DNA of 64,000 nt from Hyaloperonospora brassicae (taxonomy: Eukaryota > Oomycota > Peronosporomycetes > Peronosporales > Peronosporaceae), in the NCBI GenBank assembly GCA_947650285.1, contig CANTFL010001406.1, positions 62,001 through 126,000 on the forward strand, written 5' to 3'. Position 1 is the first letter of the stretch, and each line of letters opens with the position of its first letter. Below are positions 44,706 to 55,036 of this stretch, one piece after another. A model generated the notes under the pieces. The model saw only the letters and a list, made by a program, of their open reading frames with translations. It had not been told where the DNA came from and made no database searches. Position numbers and translations under genes: made by a program.

Positions 44706-46275
44706 TTAAATCTCTTCGACCTCGTACTCTCCCTCCTCCTGTTCACGCGTCCAGCTATCTTTGGGCAACAAGCATTCGTCAAAGTCAATCCGATCGGCCT
44801 CGTCAACCGTCAAACGATTATTGGGTCGATCAGGGAACTCCCTGACTCTCTTCAGCTTGGCCACATGAACAATCGGGAATAGTCTATACTTCGTATCCCT
44901 CACCTCCAACCGGACAGCATGTTCCAAAACTAACTCCAACACTCGAAATGGACCATGCCAAAGGTGAGCCAACTTTTTGGCGTATCCCTCCTTCACCCGA
45001 TCTAGGTAGAGCCAAACTTGGGTACCTGGCTGTACCTTATGGTCGGCCACTTGTTCGTTATGAGCGAGAACCCGGGCTTGACTCGCCGACCGCAGGCACT
45101 CGTAAGCCTGTTCCCTTGCACGCTGGTAGTTACTTTGAATGTGGTACCTCCACCTTCGAGCCCTTGCTCCTTTATACTTGGTGTTCACCACTGGCAAAGT
45201 CGCTTCCAGAGTGGTTTTAGCATCCCAGCCGTGGACCAAGTAGAACGATGTTTCCTTCCGCACTCTATCGTTAGCCGTGTTCAGGGCGAACGTCAGCCGT
45301 TCAGCGTATTCGTCCCGATCCTCCTGTGCCACATCTGAAACGTACATCTTGATAGACCTATTCAGGGTCTGGACCATTCTTTCCGCAGTTCCATTTGCCT
45401 GGGGTCTGTAGGCCATAGTCGCCCGTTGACGCTAACCCACCATGCGAATAAACGCTCGAAAGAAGTCCGACATAAAACCAGGTTCCCGGTCATGTAGGAT
45501 CACCTCGGTTGCCCCGAAACGTCGAAAAACACACTCTTTATATCCTCCGGCCACCGTCTGAGCAGTTCGCGAGGCACTTGCCTTGGCCATCACGTACCCC
45601 GTAAGTAGGTCGACCCAAATTAATAACTCGGTGTTCCCCTAGTGTGACTTGGGCAATGAGGGGATATGGTCCATTGCTATGACTTGGAAAGGGTAGGTCG
45701 CCTCGATATTACCTGGGGTTGTTCCTTGAAGGGTAGGCCCTCCTTTTCCCGTCTCGCAATACACGCATAGACCCACATACCGCTGTACACTTCGAAATAA
45801 CCCCCTCCAGTGACAATAACGCCGAATCCGGTAGTAGGTGCGGCCGATCCCTTGGTGGTCACCTTCCAGACTGGTGTGGTAATGATGTAATATGTCAGTC
45901 TGGAGGGCCTCGGGTATTACCAATCGGGCGGTCAATCCTCGGTAGTCCTCATCGGCCTTGTACCTAAAGCAGTACACCAATAGACCTTCTTCACTGACTT
46001 CATAATCTCTAGCCATCTTGCTGCACGACTGTGCTGATTCGGCCGACAGGCCGATCAGATCCCCTTTTTAAGTATGCTTTTAATTCCACAATGCAGCTCT
46101 CCTCCTCCTGAGCCTTCCGGATGCGTTCCTTCCTCAGCTGTTGTATCCCATTCTCTTGCCTCGTGTCACTGGATATCTGGATAGGTGATCTGGATCGGGT
46201 CACTGCAAATATTTTTGCTGTCCGACTCGGATCCCTGGGAACCAACAGCTCCGGCAACCGATTTATTTCTACCAA
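44706..46275 (-). pseudogene. nested integrase (zinc finger, DDE core, C-terminal domain)
   Basis: 46,275-46,009 gives a linker. 46,016-45,639 gives the HHCC zinc finger (HHYHTSLEGDHQGIGR, CHWRGLFRSVQRYVGLCVYC) and the first catalytic Asp (VIAMDHIPS). The same frame continues through a TAG at 45,639-45,641 to ILHDREPGFMSDFFRA (second Asp; commonly SDRDP), through another TAG near 45,432, and then from 45,416: AYRPQANGTAERMVQTLNR (catalytic Glu). The C-terminal part includes VWLYLDRVKEGYAKKLAHLW and GPFRVLEL, a GPY/F-like module. All three catalytic acidic residues are present; only the two in-frame stops and the shift before the chromodomain break it. Confidence 0.8.
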
Positions 46276-46314
46276 CCCGGGCCACTCTTCCTTCGGTATC
46301 GACTCGACCCCTCC

Positions 46315-46704
46315 TTACCTGTGCAACGCTTCACTAGCCAGTTGGTCTGCACTCTGGTTCCAGTCGCGTTTCACGTGGAGTATCTCGTGAGAGGTCCACG
46401 CTCGAAGCTTACTCAGAGCTTTCCCCTTCAATGGGGTTAGTCCTGCAGCCTTACACTCAATTTCGCCACGCATCTGTCGAACGACCAGATTGGAGTCTCC
46501 GCAAATAATTATCCGTCGTCGTTCCAATGGATCCAGCAATTCAATACCCAGCAGCATGCCTTCGTACTCAGCCTCATTTACCGTAGATACCTTAAGATAT
46601 TTCGAGGCGGCGCTCACTATCGACCATGTAGGTAAGCTCCATAATACCGCGCTACATGATCCACCTCCTTGTTTCACGCGAGCCGACCCATCGAAACTCA
46701 TCAC
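46315..46704 (-). pseudogene. second, archaeal-like RNase H of the nested element
   Basis: The 130-codon frame reads SFDGSARVKQGGGSCSAVLW, NEAEYEGMLLGIELL, IIICGDSNLVVRQMRGEIEC and KRDWNQSADQLASEALHR. The four catalytic positions D (FDGS), E (AEYEG), D (CGDSN) and D (SADQLA) are all present. This pattern (GDS.LV..Q..GE, N..AD.LA) is that of the archaeal/plant-type RNase HI and is distinct from the Ty3 RNase H located just upstream. Dual RNase H arrangements are known from plant Tat elements and from some oomycete Ty3 elements. It starts just after the first RNase H with a 4-base overlap and a different frame. Confidence 0.75.
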
Positions 46705-47462
46705 ATATAATTCGTCATGCCTTTTACGGTGGGCGGGGGCAAGTTGACCTTGTGTTTCGCCTGTTTCTTAGGCGCAATGGCCGATAGGATCGAGTCCACG
46801 CTCTCACGAGGGGTAATACTAGCTGCCAACGCCCCTAGTACCTGGTCTTCGCCCTTCTTACACTTGACTATCTCTAAAGTCCACTGAGACAAGAGAGCCG
46901 CCCAATTCCCCAAACGCCCCTGTAACCCGGAGGATCTCACCAACCAGGCTAACGTCGAGTGTCTTGTAAATACCTTGAGGGGTCGGGTGACCAACATCGT
47001 AAAACAGCTCTCCAAAATTCGCAACAAGACCAACACCTCCTTTTCCACAGTACTGTAATTCAATTCGTTGGCCTTGAGATTCCGGCTCGTAAATGTCACA
47101 GGCATAAGAGTACCTTCATGGTTCTGCACCAATCCCGCTGAGATGACCCACTCACTCGCATAAACAATTATCACTGCTTCTTTCGCATGGTCGAAATGTC
47201 GTTAAATTGGTGCGGTATCCATCTTGTTTTTTAGCATAGCAAAAGCTACTTGAACTCGAGACCACTTCTCATCGTCCTCATCCGGGGTCATTTGGTGGTC
47301 TACGTCCTTTAGCTTACTACGCCACACGTGAAAATCTACCTCCCTTAGCTCATACAAAATTGATGCATAGATTGCATAGTCCTCGATGAAGCGGCTGTAG
47401 TAATTCAAACTTCCGAGGAACGACTGCATGGCTTTGAGCGTCGATGGTAGCGGTAGGTCCAT
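46701..47462 (-). pseudogene. RT thumb/connection and first RNase H of the nested element
   Basis: 47,462-47,202 reads MQSFLGSLNYYSRFIEDYA, the block after RT that normally leads to the RNase H. After a short gap and frame change, 47,174-46,701 reads MIIVYASEWVISAGLVQNH, FTSRNLKANELNYSTVEKEV, FTRHSTLAWLV and LSQWTLEIVKCKKGEDQVLG. This matches the Ty3 RNase H order (D-AS...G, SR.L...E.NY...EKE, TDH..L.WL, LS...EI...G). The first catalytic Asp appears as VYAS (usual CDAS/VDAS), so the domain is probably inactive or the base changed. Confidence 0.7.
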
Positions 47463-47468
47463 TAGCGC

Positions 47469-48155
47469 TTAGAGATCCTTAGGATGGGCCTCCAGACCGT
47501 CACTCGATACCCTGTGACCGAGGTAGTCAACCCTTCGACATCCCCACGTACACTTGACTGCGCTGATCGATAAATTCAAGTGGTCGCACACGTCCAACAG
47601 CCGTTCCACCTTGTCACATAGCACGCTCCAAGACTCGGCCGGTACCAGTATGTCGCCGATGTACGATCTTCGACCCAATACCGAAGGGGCCGACCCTGTA
47701 TCCGGTTCTCCTGTCACAAATAAATCCTCTTGGCCTTCCGAGTCGGCCCCTGGGGGTATACGCAAGAACCCATACAATGCATTGTCCAGGAGTCGCTGGT
47801 AGATCTGTGGTGCGTTCTTGAGTCCGAACGGCATTCTGAGCCACTCGCACAAACCCAATGGAGTGACAAAAGCTGAAATTAAACTTGCCCTTTCCGTCAT
47901 GCTGACCACCCAGAAACCACTTGCCATATCGAGAGAGCAATACCACAACGCACTATCCAAATCTTCCAGGAGCTCATTAATCAGTGGCATGGGGTAGACC
48001 ATAAGTTGCGTCAGGTCGTTCACCAACCGATAGTCAATGCACAACCTGATGTCGACCCCATTCTTCTTCACGATAATTACTATTGGGCTGGCCCACGGTG
48101 AGGTGAATGGCTGAATAATCTTTGCCGACAGTAGACCCTCGATCAAGTCGGCCAA
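47469..48155 (-). pseudogene. reverse transcriptase of the nested element, mutated active site
   Basis: Blocks in order: IIQPFTSPWASPIVIIVKKN, RLCIDYRLVND, YCSLDMASGFWVV (first catalytic Asp, normally SLDM..GFWQ), LCEWLRMPFGLKNAPQIYQR, and SYIGDILVPAESW. The last block should be Y(I/V)DDILV; the first of its two Asp codons is GGC (Gly), so the catalytic metal site is lost. Then ISAVKCTWGCRRVDYLGHRVS closes the domain. A segment of about 35 residues rich in Gly/Ser/Glu lies between the FG.KNAP block and YIGD, longer than usual. The frame is open over 228 codons. Confidence 0.85.
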
Positions 48156-49150
48156 CTTATCTTTGAACTGGGGGGCACTTTCCGTACGCGTTGCGCGATC
48201 GGCCTAGCGTTTCCCACGTCTATATCGCATATAGCACCACGAGCAGCTGGGGGTAAAGCGTTGCCTTTTCCCATTAACAGGTGCCGCTTCTTCCAGATGA
48301 TTTGCTTCAAACGATCCACTTCCTCAGGCGAGGTTTTACCCGGATCAGGTATCTGAATATCCTTCAGCTCAATTCCTTCGGGCGAGAGGTCCACCTCTGG
48401 TATGACCGCCCATCCCTGGCTTATTTCTTCAGCCCAGAGTTCTCCGCTTTCAAACGTACACACTTGGTCATCAGCTTGGGTCACATCTTCGTTACTCGCT
48501 CTTGCTCCTATGTCACTAACTTCTTCATGTAAGGTGTCGATGGATCTCATCGTTCCAATGACCGTATGTTCGGTCGGCCGAGTGATCGTTGGTTCGACTG
48601 CTTGAATGTATAGGGCTCCGTCCTCGGGAATGTTACCTGCTGTTTCTTCGCATGTTAGTGACCCATCTACTGGCCGCTGTCGGGACGCGACGTTCATCAC
48701 TGGAGCTACCTCCTTTGACCGCTGTAAAATATGTCGTGGAGTCTCATACTGGGGTTTATCCACCAGTGGCCCTTCGTCGATCTCCGTCAGGTCTTCCTGA
48801 TGGTCGTCCTGGTCACAAGTGGCTTCATATGCTAAGTTCCACCACTCGGCGTGTCTTCGAGAGCCTGCCGTAACGAATCCCAGTGTTCTTGGTATTTGAT
48901 CCCTCGCCATTACCATACCAATTCTAGTGTTCTCATGCAGCGTTAGCATTTGTGGGCTGACGTTGGTTACTTTCAAAAATAGACGTCGGCCTACCCCTCG
49001 GTTCACCGTGGTGACCCATCGTTCTCCTCTCGTCACCCACAGCATTCTTTGTTCTGAGGTCGACTCTTTTACAGGTACTTCCACATATTCGCCCACCGAT
49101 AGCTGTGTAAATTGGCCCAGCCTTAAATCGGTCACTCTGCTACCGTACAA
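48143..49150 (-). pseudogene. protease-RT linker region of the nested Pol
   Basis: A 335-codon open frame between the protease and RT. It begins with a beta-rich part (LGQFTQLSVGEYVEVPVKES, GVGRRLFLKVTNVSPQMLTL) resembling the capped sequence that follows retropepsin in oomycete Ty3 Pol. An acidic, probably disordered centre follows, and the end is ICDIDVGNARPIAQRVRKVP, the usual lead-in to RT (HDID.G...P). It overlaps the RT frame by 13 bases, consistent with a small frameshift mutation in what was one Pol frame. Confidence 0.6.
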
Positions 49151-49168
49151 CGTTCGCCGGCCTGCTAG

Positions 49169-49591
49169 TTAAACTCGCACTTCATCTGAGAGACAAAGCG
49201 CTCCTCCCCCCAGATCTAATCGGATACCGGCTGGGACCATAAAGTCCATACCTAGAATCGCATCTTGGCCCACCATAGGGCCGACCCATACCTTGAATAT
49301 GTACACCAAGTTTCCATTTAAAGTGATCTTGATGCGGGTGCGTCCTTCTGTAGTGTATACCGCTTCCCCGATACCCACGCATTCTTGTCTTGCATCTTCG
49401 TCGATCTGGCAGCCTACCTTACGAGCAAAGGCGATATCCAAAATGGATATCTCGGCACCAGTGTCAAACAACAAGTTTGCGCGGTCATTGTTTACCTTCC
49501 CAGAGGCCTTGGCCTGCTGAAACCATTTCGAAGGGGTATGACTTTTCCAATACCCCCTGGATTTACCTGGTAGTAGGTCCAATTCCATCAC
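49169..49591 (-). pseudogene. retropepsin of the nested element
   Basis: Contains ANLLFDTGAEISILDIAFAR with the intact D-T-G-A active site and, 60 residues on, DAILGMDFMVPAGIRLDLGG (the ILG flap-hydrophobic block with GMDF, typical of Ty3 proteases). The frame ends at 49,169 with a stop that separates it from the linker ORF at 49,150. A neighbouring frame (49,588-49,878) holds an acidic segment ending VVHVARLDDPNGFYEGMQ and leads into it. Confidence 0.8.
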
Positions 49592-49814
49592 TGCATCCCC
49601 TCGTAAAAACCATTAGGATCATCAAGACGCGCAACATGAACCACAGGGTAGCTTGCGACCTTCGATATATTTCCGATCTTATTATCTCTGTGATCTTCCT
49701 CGACGCTCTTCTCCTCGGCGGTACCTATATCTCCTTCGGAAGTCCTTTCCACACATGCAAACACATGACAATCAGAACGCTCGGCTCGTACCAGATTCAA
49801 ACGTGGCGAGCGTT

Positions 49815-51137
49815 CTAATTTAACATCTTCTCCATCTTCTCCGTCAACATCCCAGCGTGCTTGGTCGTGTTGTACCAATGACGGATCAAGTTATAAAACT
49901 CTTCCATCGGGCACCTTCCGGCTTCGTGGGCCTCTCCGCACCCCTTGCACACGAACAAGCAACGATCCGTCGGATGGCCTCTCTATCCACAACGGTCGCA
50001 TGTGAGACGCTTCCAGCAATCCAAATCACCATGCTTCCTGGATCCCGAATGCGCGCATCTCGGGTATTGAGCGGCCGGTGGCCCTCGAGGTCCCTGGTCA
50101 CCTTCTTGGCGATGGTGTTGGTCGGCCTCCCGGGCTGGTCGGCTTCTTGGGCCCCTCGACACAAAGTCCTTCTGGTTTTCCATCGCCATCCCATACATCC
50201 GTCTTAGGTCACCGTCGTCTCCTGAGCTATCCGAGCCTGATGCTTCAGAGCTCGATTCTTCCAAGGTCGCCCGGACCGCATGTGCCGACCGACGGTTTAC
50301 CTCCCTTGGTCGGTCTGGGGGCACAGGTGCCTTTTGGCGGAACTTGCTCGACCCGAATAGTACCTTGCCTCGACGCGCTTTCGTCCTTTGCCTCGCTCTC
50401 AACACGTCTTCCAATTCATCCACATCCGCCAATCGTAACATCGTGAGCTGGTCTGCCAGTTCTGGTTCATCCAGAGTTTCAATATAGTGCTCGACATGTT
50501 CTTTCTGGATCTTGGGCGGCCCGTCTTTAATCTTGAACTTCGCTCTGAGCCCAATCACGTTCAGTCGGTACAGGTAGTCCATGGGTGACTCTTCCGGCCG
50601 CTTCTTCGCGTGGTAGTATTGGCGGGCGACTGGCACTCCCAACCCGCAGAATTGCATCTGGAATTCTTGCGTGACGTCCTTCCAAATGGATCGAACCGAG
50701 CGGCCCAGTTGCCGAAACCAATTTTGTGCTGGTCCAGACATCAATCCACCGAAAACCAAATACTTTTCATCTTCAGGTGCTTGGTCCCTCGCAAAAGCCG
50801 TTTTGACTGTGGACAGCCACGAACGGGCTCGGTCTTCGTCTTGGTCTCTTCCGTGAAATTCTTTGAGATCCGATGTCGCTGCAAGCTTGATGCGAGGGAT
50901 CATGCCGGGTATCTGTCTCGCTGCCGCCGTCGCAATTCTCGCCGCCGGTCCCTCCAGATCCATATCGTTTGGGTCGTACTCAAACGTGCCGACCGATTCC
51001 ATCTCCACATCTGTCCGAGTTTGTTGGCTTGACACTTGCGCTCGGTCCCTTGGTGCTTCTTGAGCTGCGGCCACTTGGAACCTTTGTATTTCCGCTGCCA
51101 CTCTTTCATCTTGATGTCCTTGTTGCACCTGTTGCAC
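49815..51137 (-). pseudogene. Gag capsid and zinc knuckles of the nested element
   Basis: The 384-codon frame from 51,137 has a capsid core (DLKEFHGRDQDEDRARSWLS, FRQLGRSVRSIWKDVTQEF, YYHAKKRPEESPMDYLYRLN), as in Ty3 Gag. Next come a basic Ser/Arg-rich stretch and three Cys clusters: CAHSGSRKHGDLDC (second Cys changed to Ser), CDRCG then a TAG and RGHPTDRC (so the second knuckle contains a premature stop at 49,983), and CKGCGEAHEAGRC, a perfect C-X2-C-X3-H-X4-C. The frame continues to KMEKMLN at 49,815. Gag would bind and package the element's RNA. Confidence 0.8.
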
Positions 51138-52046
51138 CTGATGTTCTTATAGAAAACGGGCCATCGCCGCGTCGAAGTATGTCTGCAGGTTACCTACCAT
51201 ATTGTTAGGCACATCCCCCCAGCATCGTCGCCACGTAGCGGTGGAACCATTTCGGTATGCCCATGCTGCCTTCCCATTGGGTGAAAATCTACCCTTTCGG
51301 GAGTTTGGAAATTCCCCGGGTGGACAGGTGTCGGCGGATTATGGACCGGTTGAGTGGCCCTGTCGCCCTGAACGCGATCCTGTAGCATCGCAGCTCCTGC
51401 CGGCCCCAGTGGCATCCGGGCACACTGGACGAGGATGGAGGAGTTACTTGACGACTGCTCCTCCGCGTCATGGTCGGCTTATGGGAGCGGCGGGTGACGT
51501 TGCGTACCCATCGGCGGGTCGACCCGTGGTCGCACTACTGGTGGGGAGTCGAAGTCGTGAAGGGTCATCAAGCTGTCACGAGACGGCGTCGTCATCGACG
51601 GTGTCAGCGGTACGTTGTTGTGTCTGGTAGTCCCCACCAGGATAGCTAATCGCTTGTGCATCTTGTTTAACAGGCTTGTGATGTTGTTGAACCCTAGGTC
51701 TAACAAGGTGTGCGGCTCGAACTGGCCCGCCACCATGTTCGCCTCGCGAAGGAGGGTGACTAGCGCTGTGACTGCCTCTGCGACCGTCAGGGGCTGAGGC
51801 AGGGGTGACACCGGTCCCCCTAGCTGACCCAATAACCGGATGGCGAGGACTTTAGTGACGGGGTCGCTCTCCAGGAGGGCGACCAGCTATCGGCGGTGGT
51901 AGGCCACCGTGATTGCCTCGTCCGACCAGGCTGGCGGTCCTGTTGCAGCAGGTTCCCTCGACTTGGAATTAGCTGGCGCCTTCGTTTTCTCGCGGGTCGG
52001 CTTGGACTGGGCGGCCTTGGCGACTTTTGGTGTCGGAGGCTCTGGC
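51138..52046 (-). pseudogene. N-terminal Gag region of the nested element, broken
   Basis: Between the first ORF (52,047-52,511) and the capsid frame. One open piece, 51,832-51,479, reads LTVAEAVTALVTLLREANMV, LDLGFNNITSLLNKMHKRLA and is helix-rich, resembling Gag matrix-type sequence. Another piece, 52,071-51,820, is Arg/Pro/Ser-rich and probably out of frame. The true frame cannot be fixed. Confidence 0.4.
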
Positions 52047-52511
52047 TTAATTGTGTTTCACGGTTGACCAATGTTCTGACTCGGTCGATGGTCCTGAGGT
52101 GTCAGAACACATCAAGTTGGTGTCCCCTGGCGCGTTCATCCTGGTATATTGCGGCTTGGACGTGGCGGCCGCTGGGGTTTGTTGTTTTTGGGACCATAGC
52201 TGTTCGGTTTTCACCGTCAGCTGATGGTCCTCAGGGGAATGGTAGGTACCATGACCCAGGGCGTCCTCAACGAGGACGTAGGGAGGGTATTTAGGTTTAT
52301 CTTCGATAATCTCGACCTTGACCATGTTGACCGGACCCCTACCAAGGTCCGGTCGGCCCTTCGACCCTTTGTTTTTGTATTCGTGTTTCACGGGCGGTCG
52401 GTCTTCCAGTGCTTGTTTGGTCTTCTGTTCAACCTTGACCTGAGCGTCTTCTTCATCTTGGGACTTGCGGTGAAATCCCGCGTCTTCCGAAGATCCGGGA
52501 ACGCGCACCAT
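52047..52511 (-). CDS. first ORF of the nested element, starting at the primer-binding site
   Basis: The ATG is at 52,511, a single base after the LTR, and its codons (MVRVPGS) overlap the primer-binding site. The 154-residue product is hydrophilic and Lys/Glu/Pro-rich (VKVEQKTKQALEDRPPVK, VNMVKVEIIEDKPKYPPYV, HQLTVKTEQLW) with no recognised domain. The frame is also open upstream into the LTR to 52,622. It may be the N-terminus of Gag before a frameshift, or a separate small protein. If translated, it lies in the RNA segment that must pair with the tRNA primer, which is unusual. Confidence 0.45.
   Translation of the reverse strand: MVRVPGSSEDAGFHRKSQDEEDAQVKVEQKTKQALEDRPPVKHEYKNKGSKGRPDLGRGPVNMVKVEIIEDKPKYPPYVLVEDALGHGTYHSPEDHQLTVKTEQLWSQKQQTPAAATSKPQYTRMNAPGDTNLMCSDTSGPSTESEHWSTVKHN
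52493..52510 (-). promoter_or_regulatory. primer-binding site of the nested element
   Basis: On the minus strand, one base after the LTR, the sequence is TGGTGCGCGTTCCCGGAT. It is an ideal complement of a tRNA 3' end: CCA, a 7-nt acceptor strand with discriminator base, and the T-arm ATCCGGGAA. It fixes the element's orientation (minus) and identifies 52,512-53,612 as its 5' LTR. Confidence 0.85.
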
Positions 52512-53612
52512 TGTGGTGGAGTGGGTCGCCAAAATCGATTGGCGTGACTCCAAACCGCCCACTGTGCCGGACTGCCGACTTGAGGAAGGGGTACTCCTAT
52601 TCCGCTTGGATCTCAAACTCACCTTGTGTACCCGTCGGCTTGGCGGGTATCACTCTTCGGAGGACGTGGCGATGGGGTTAGATGTCGGTCTTGGTGTGTG
52701 TCGACCTTGGGGGCCCCGAGCGGATATGCTTCAGTCGGGGTCCAGTTAGGGCAGCCACTCGGTCAACTTGGTTGGGAGTGGACTTATAACCAGAGTTCTC
52801 AGAGCTAGTAGCGCCTGGCCTTTGCTTGTCTCAGGGGTGTTAACCGCCTGACCTTTATGTGTCTCAGGGGTGTCCACCGCCTGGTCTTTATGTATCCTCT
52901 CCCTTACCACTAGGGTATGGAGACCGCTTCCTATAGCGGGATTGAGTTGGGGGGGGGTGCTACTCCACGAACCTACAGGACAATATACTTCCTGGGGTTC
53001 TATTTGCACTTGAGTCTTACCAGCACTGTCTATTCAACGGGTGGGCCAAATAGATCCCTGGCCCGGAACAGGTTGGTAGACTTACAAGCTTCTTGGCTCA
53101 CGAGACGTGTGGCTTGGATCGCAAATTGAGTAGTCTTTAATAATGTCCTATCCTTTAAACTCCTTTACTCTGTACTTGCCTTACGCCTGGACTCACTATG
53201 ATGAGTGGTCAGGGACGCTTGATCTTGATAGTCCGGGTCGGCCGATGGATGACCAGGTCGGCCCTTGGGTGACCGAGGTCGCCTTGATCGGCCGTACCCA
53301 CCAAAGGGTGACCAGGTCGGCCCTTGGGCGGCCGAGGTCGCCTTGATCGGCCGTACCCACCAAAGGGTGACCAGGTCGGACCTTGGGTGACCGAGGCCGC
53401 CTTGGTCGGGCGTACCTACCGACGAGTGGCCCGGTCTACCGACGAGTGGTTGAGAACGATCCGCATTGGTGCCGCTCTCAACGGCTGGAACCCAACGGCC
53501 GCTTCTCCTCTGTGGCTCCTTGGCCTCCAGTCCCTTTTCGATCGCGAGGCCCCTGTCCCTCCGGTCCGTCCCTCCTTGAGTCTACCCTTTCCAGAAACTT
53601 TGCTTTACCACA
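52512..53612 (-). mobile_element. 5' LTR of the nested element (1,101 bp)
   Basis: Nearly identical to 41,246-42,348, with the same ends and the same three 59-bp repeats (53,251-53,427). The primer-binding site lies adjacent on its inner side. The promoter and transcript start of the element should be in this copy; no clear TATA box is evident on the minus strand. Confidence 0.9.
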
Positions 53613-53616
53613 CTAT
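53613..53616. other. target-site duplication CTAT (right)
   Basis: Second copy of the 4-bp target sequence; see 41,242-41,245. The outer gag continues at 53,617. Confidence 0.85.
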
Positions 53617-54494
53617 GGTTTGTCGAACTCGACAGAGCCTTAAGGGCTCGTCGCGTCGAAGATGAGCAAATGAAACTCACATTTTCTCAGACCCACTTGG
53701 CAGGGCGTGCCAAAACTTGGTCCCTGGGGCTTGAGAGTAGCGACCCACATGTGTTTAGGTCGCTAGATGACTTCAAGTCCCGGCTCACACAAACGTTTGA
53801 GCCGCCACGAGCTGAGTTCAGGACTCGTTCTGAGCTCCTGATACTCAAGCAGGGTAAGCGTGATGTGCACGCTTACGCACAACATGTACGACTCCTCGCG
53901 AGTAGTATAACTGCTAACCCAGTTCATGAACACACGTTGATTACGGTGTTCATGCAAGGGCTCGAAGAAGGGCCCGTCAGGAGCCACCTGTTCCGCCTTG
54001 AGCTGAATACGCTGGAAGAAGCGATATCAGCCGCGGAACAGGAAGACTTAAGCATGAGACAGGCTCATGCTAGCTCAAACTCTTATCGTCCACCAAGACG
54101 ACAAGAAATCGGAGGTCCAGAACCAATGGACCTCTGCTATGTTGAGAGCGAGAGACCTCGCTCTTCATACAACAAGCGATTGCAGAGGTGCAATCGCTGT
54201 CAGAAGTTAGGGCACTTCGCACATGATTGTAGTGCTCCACTCCCAGTACCAAACAGTACTGAGCGAAATGGACGACCATTCGCCAAGAAGGGCAATGGGC
54301 GTGAGTCCAGCGCTGTTGCGAAGCCGCAACAACAAAACAGACCATCAAAAAATGGTCGGGGTCAGCAGGGGCGGAGCGCCCTACTGATCCAGCAACCTCA
54401 AGAGAATTTTCAAATCTCTGGACGAAAGTTGCTCCATACACACAATCATTGTGTGTCTCTGCACCTGATGATGACGTTTCGCTCATCACCTTGA
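53617..54494 (+). pseudogene. outer Ty3 gag, C-terminal part
   Basis: Continues the Gag frame after the nested element: FVELDRALRARRVEDEQ, then the capsid core with LAGRAKTWSLGLESSDPHVF, LTQTFEPPRAEFRTRSELL, LKQGKRDVHAYAQHVRLLAS and TVFMQGLEEGPVRSHLFRLE. A basic linker precedes the zinc knuckle CNRCQKLGHFAHDC, a perfect C-X2-C-X4-H-X4-C. The C-terminal tail is Gln/Lys/Pro-rich. The stop at 54,492 lies 44 bp after the start of the pol ORF in another frame, so protease would need a -1 shift, unless this offset is a mutation. This is the best-preserved part of the outer element. Confidence 0.85.
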
Positions 54495-55036
54495 AGTTGG
54501 AAGCGACATATGATTTGTCGCTTCGTGTCCTAGTAGACTTTGGGGCGTCGAACAAATTTGTTCGTCGCCAGTCACTAGAGGGTCGTAGGCTCAAGTTCGT
54601 TGAGCGCGACATTCCCCTCACAAGGATGACGGTGCGCCTTGCAACAGGCGCATCGATTACCGTTGAGAAACGTGTAGTCGGAATCCACTACACGTTGGAG
54701 GGCGAACAGCACGATGATGACTTCATCGTACTGGATACGGATGACAAATTTGATGTCAACCTGGGATTACCTTGGCTCAGAAAGGACGAGCCAAGGGTGA
54801 GCTGGCAGCATCGATCCGTGAAGATGCCTGCCACTTGTTCATTAGATGGCCATCTGATGAACATCTTGGAGCGTCCACAAGCGTGTGGATGTTCTGCGAG
54901 TGAGTGCGATGGCCTCACTTGCGGTTCGGTCGCTTGCACGACTGCACAAGATCACGGTGTAGTTGATCACTACACTGTGGAGCAAGCTCCCGGCGGCTGT
55001 ACAAGAGTACAGGCTGCGCCGAAGGTCCACCACTAG
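54449..55036 (+). pseudogene. outer Ty3 retropepsin, active site changed
   Basis: The frame contains LSLRVLVDFGASNKFVRRQS. The usual D-(S/T)-G-A is D-F-G-A, so the residue that supports the catalytic Asp is lost (Ser to Phe is a single base change). Further blocks are TRMTVRLATGASITVEKRVV and FDVNLGLPWLRKDEPRVSWQ, the flap and the ILG..WL block of Ty3 proteases. The same frame runs through stops at 55,034 and 55,187 into the Pol linker, so Pol was one long frame. Confidence 0.8.

Larger units (their letters stand above)
41246..53612 (-). mobile_element. nested young Ty3/gypsy chromodomain element with dual RNase H
   Basis: 12,367 bp with LTRs 52,512-53,612 (5' for its own transcription) and 41,246-42,348 (3'). 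On the minus strand it encodes, in order, an N-terminal ORF, Gag, protease, RT, RNase H, a second RNase H, integrase and chromodomain. On the plus strand an unrelated ORF lies between pol and the 3' LTR. Six substitutions and a 2-base G-run difference separate the LTRs (about 0.5%), so it is far younger than its surroundings. Despite this the coding region has stops in Gag, integrase and the antisense ORF and an RT active-site change. Confidence 0.9.
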
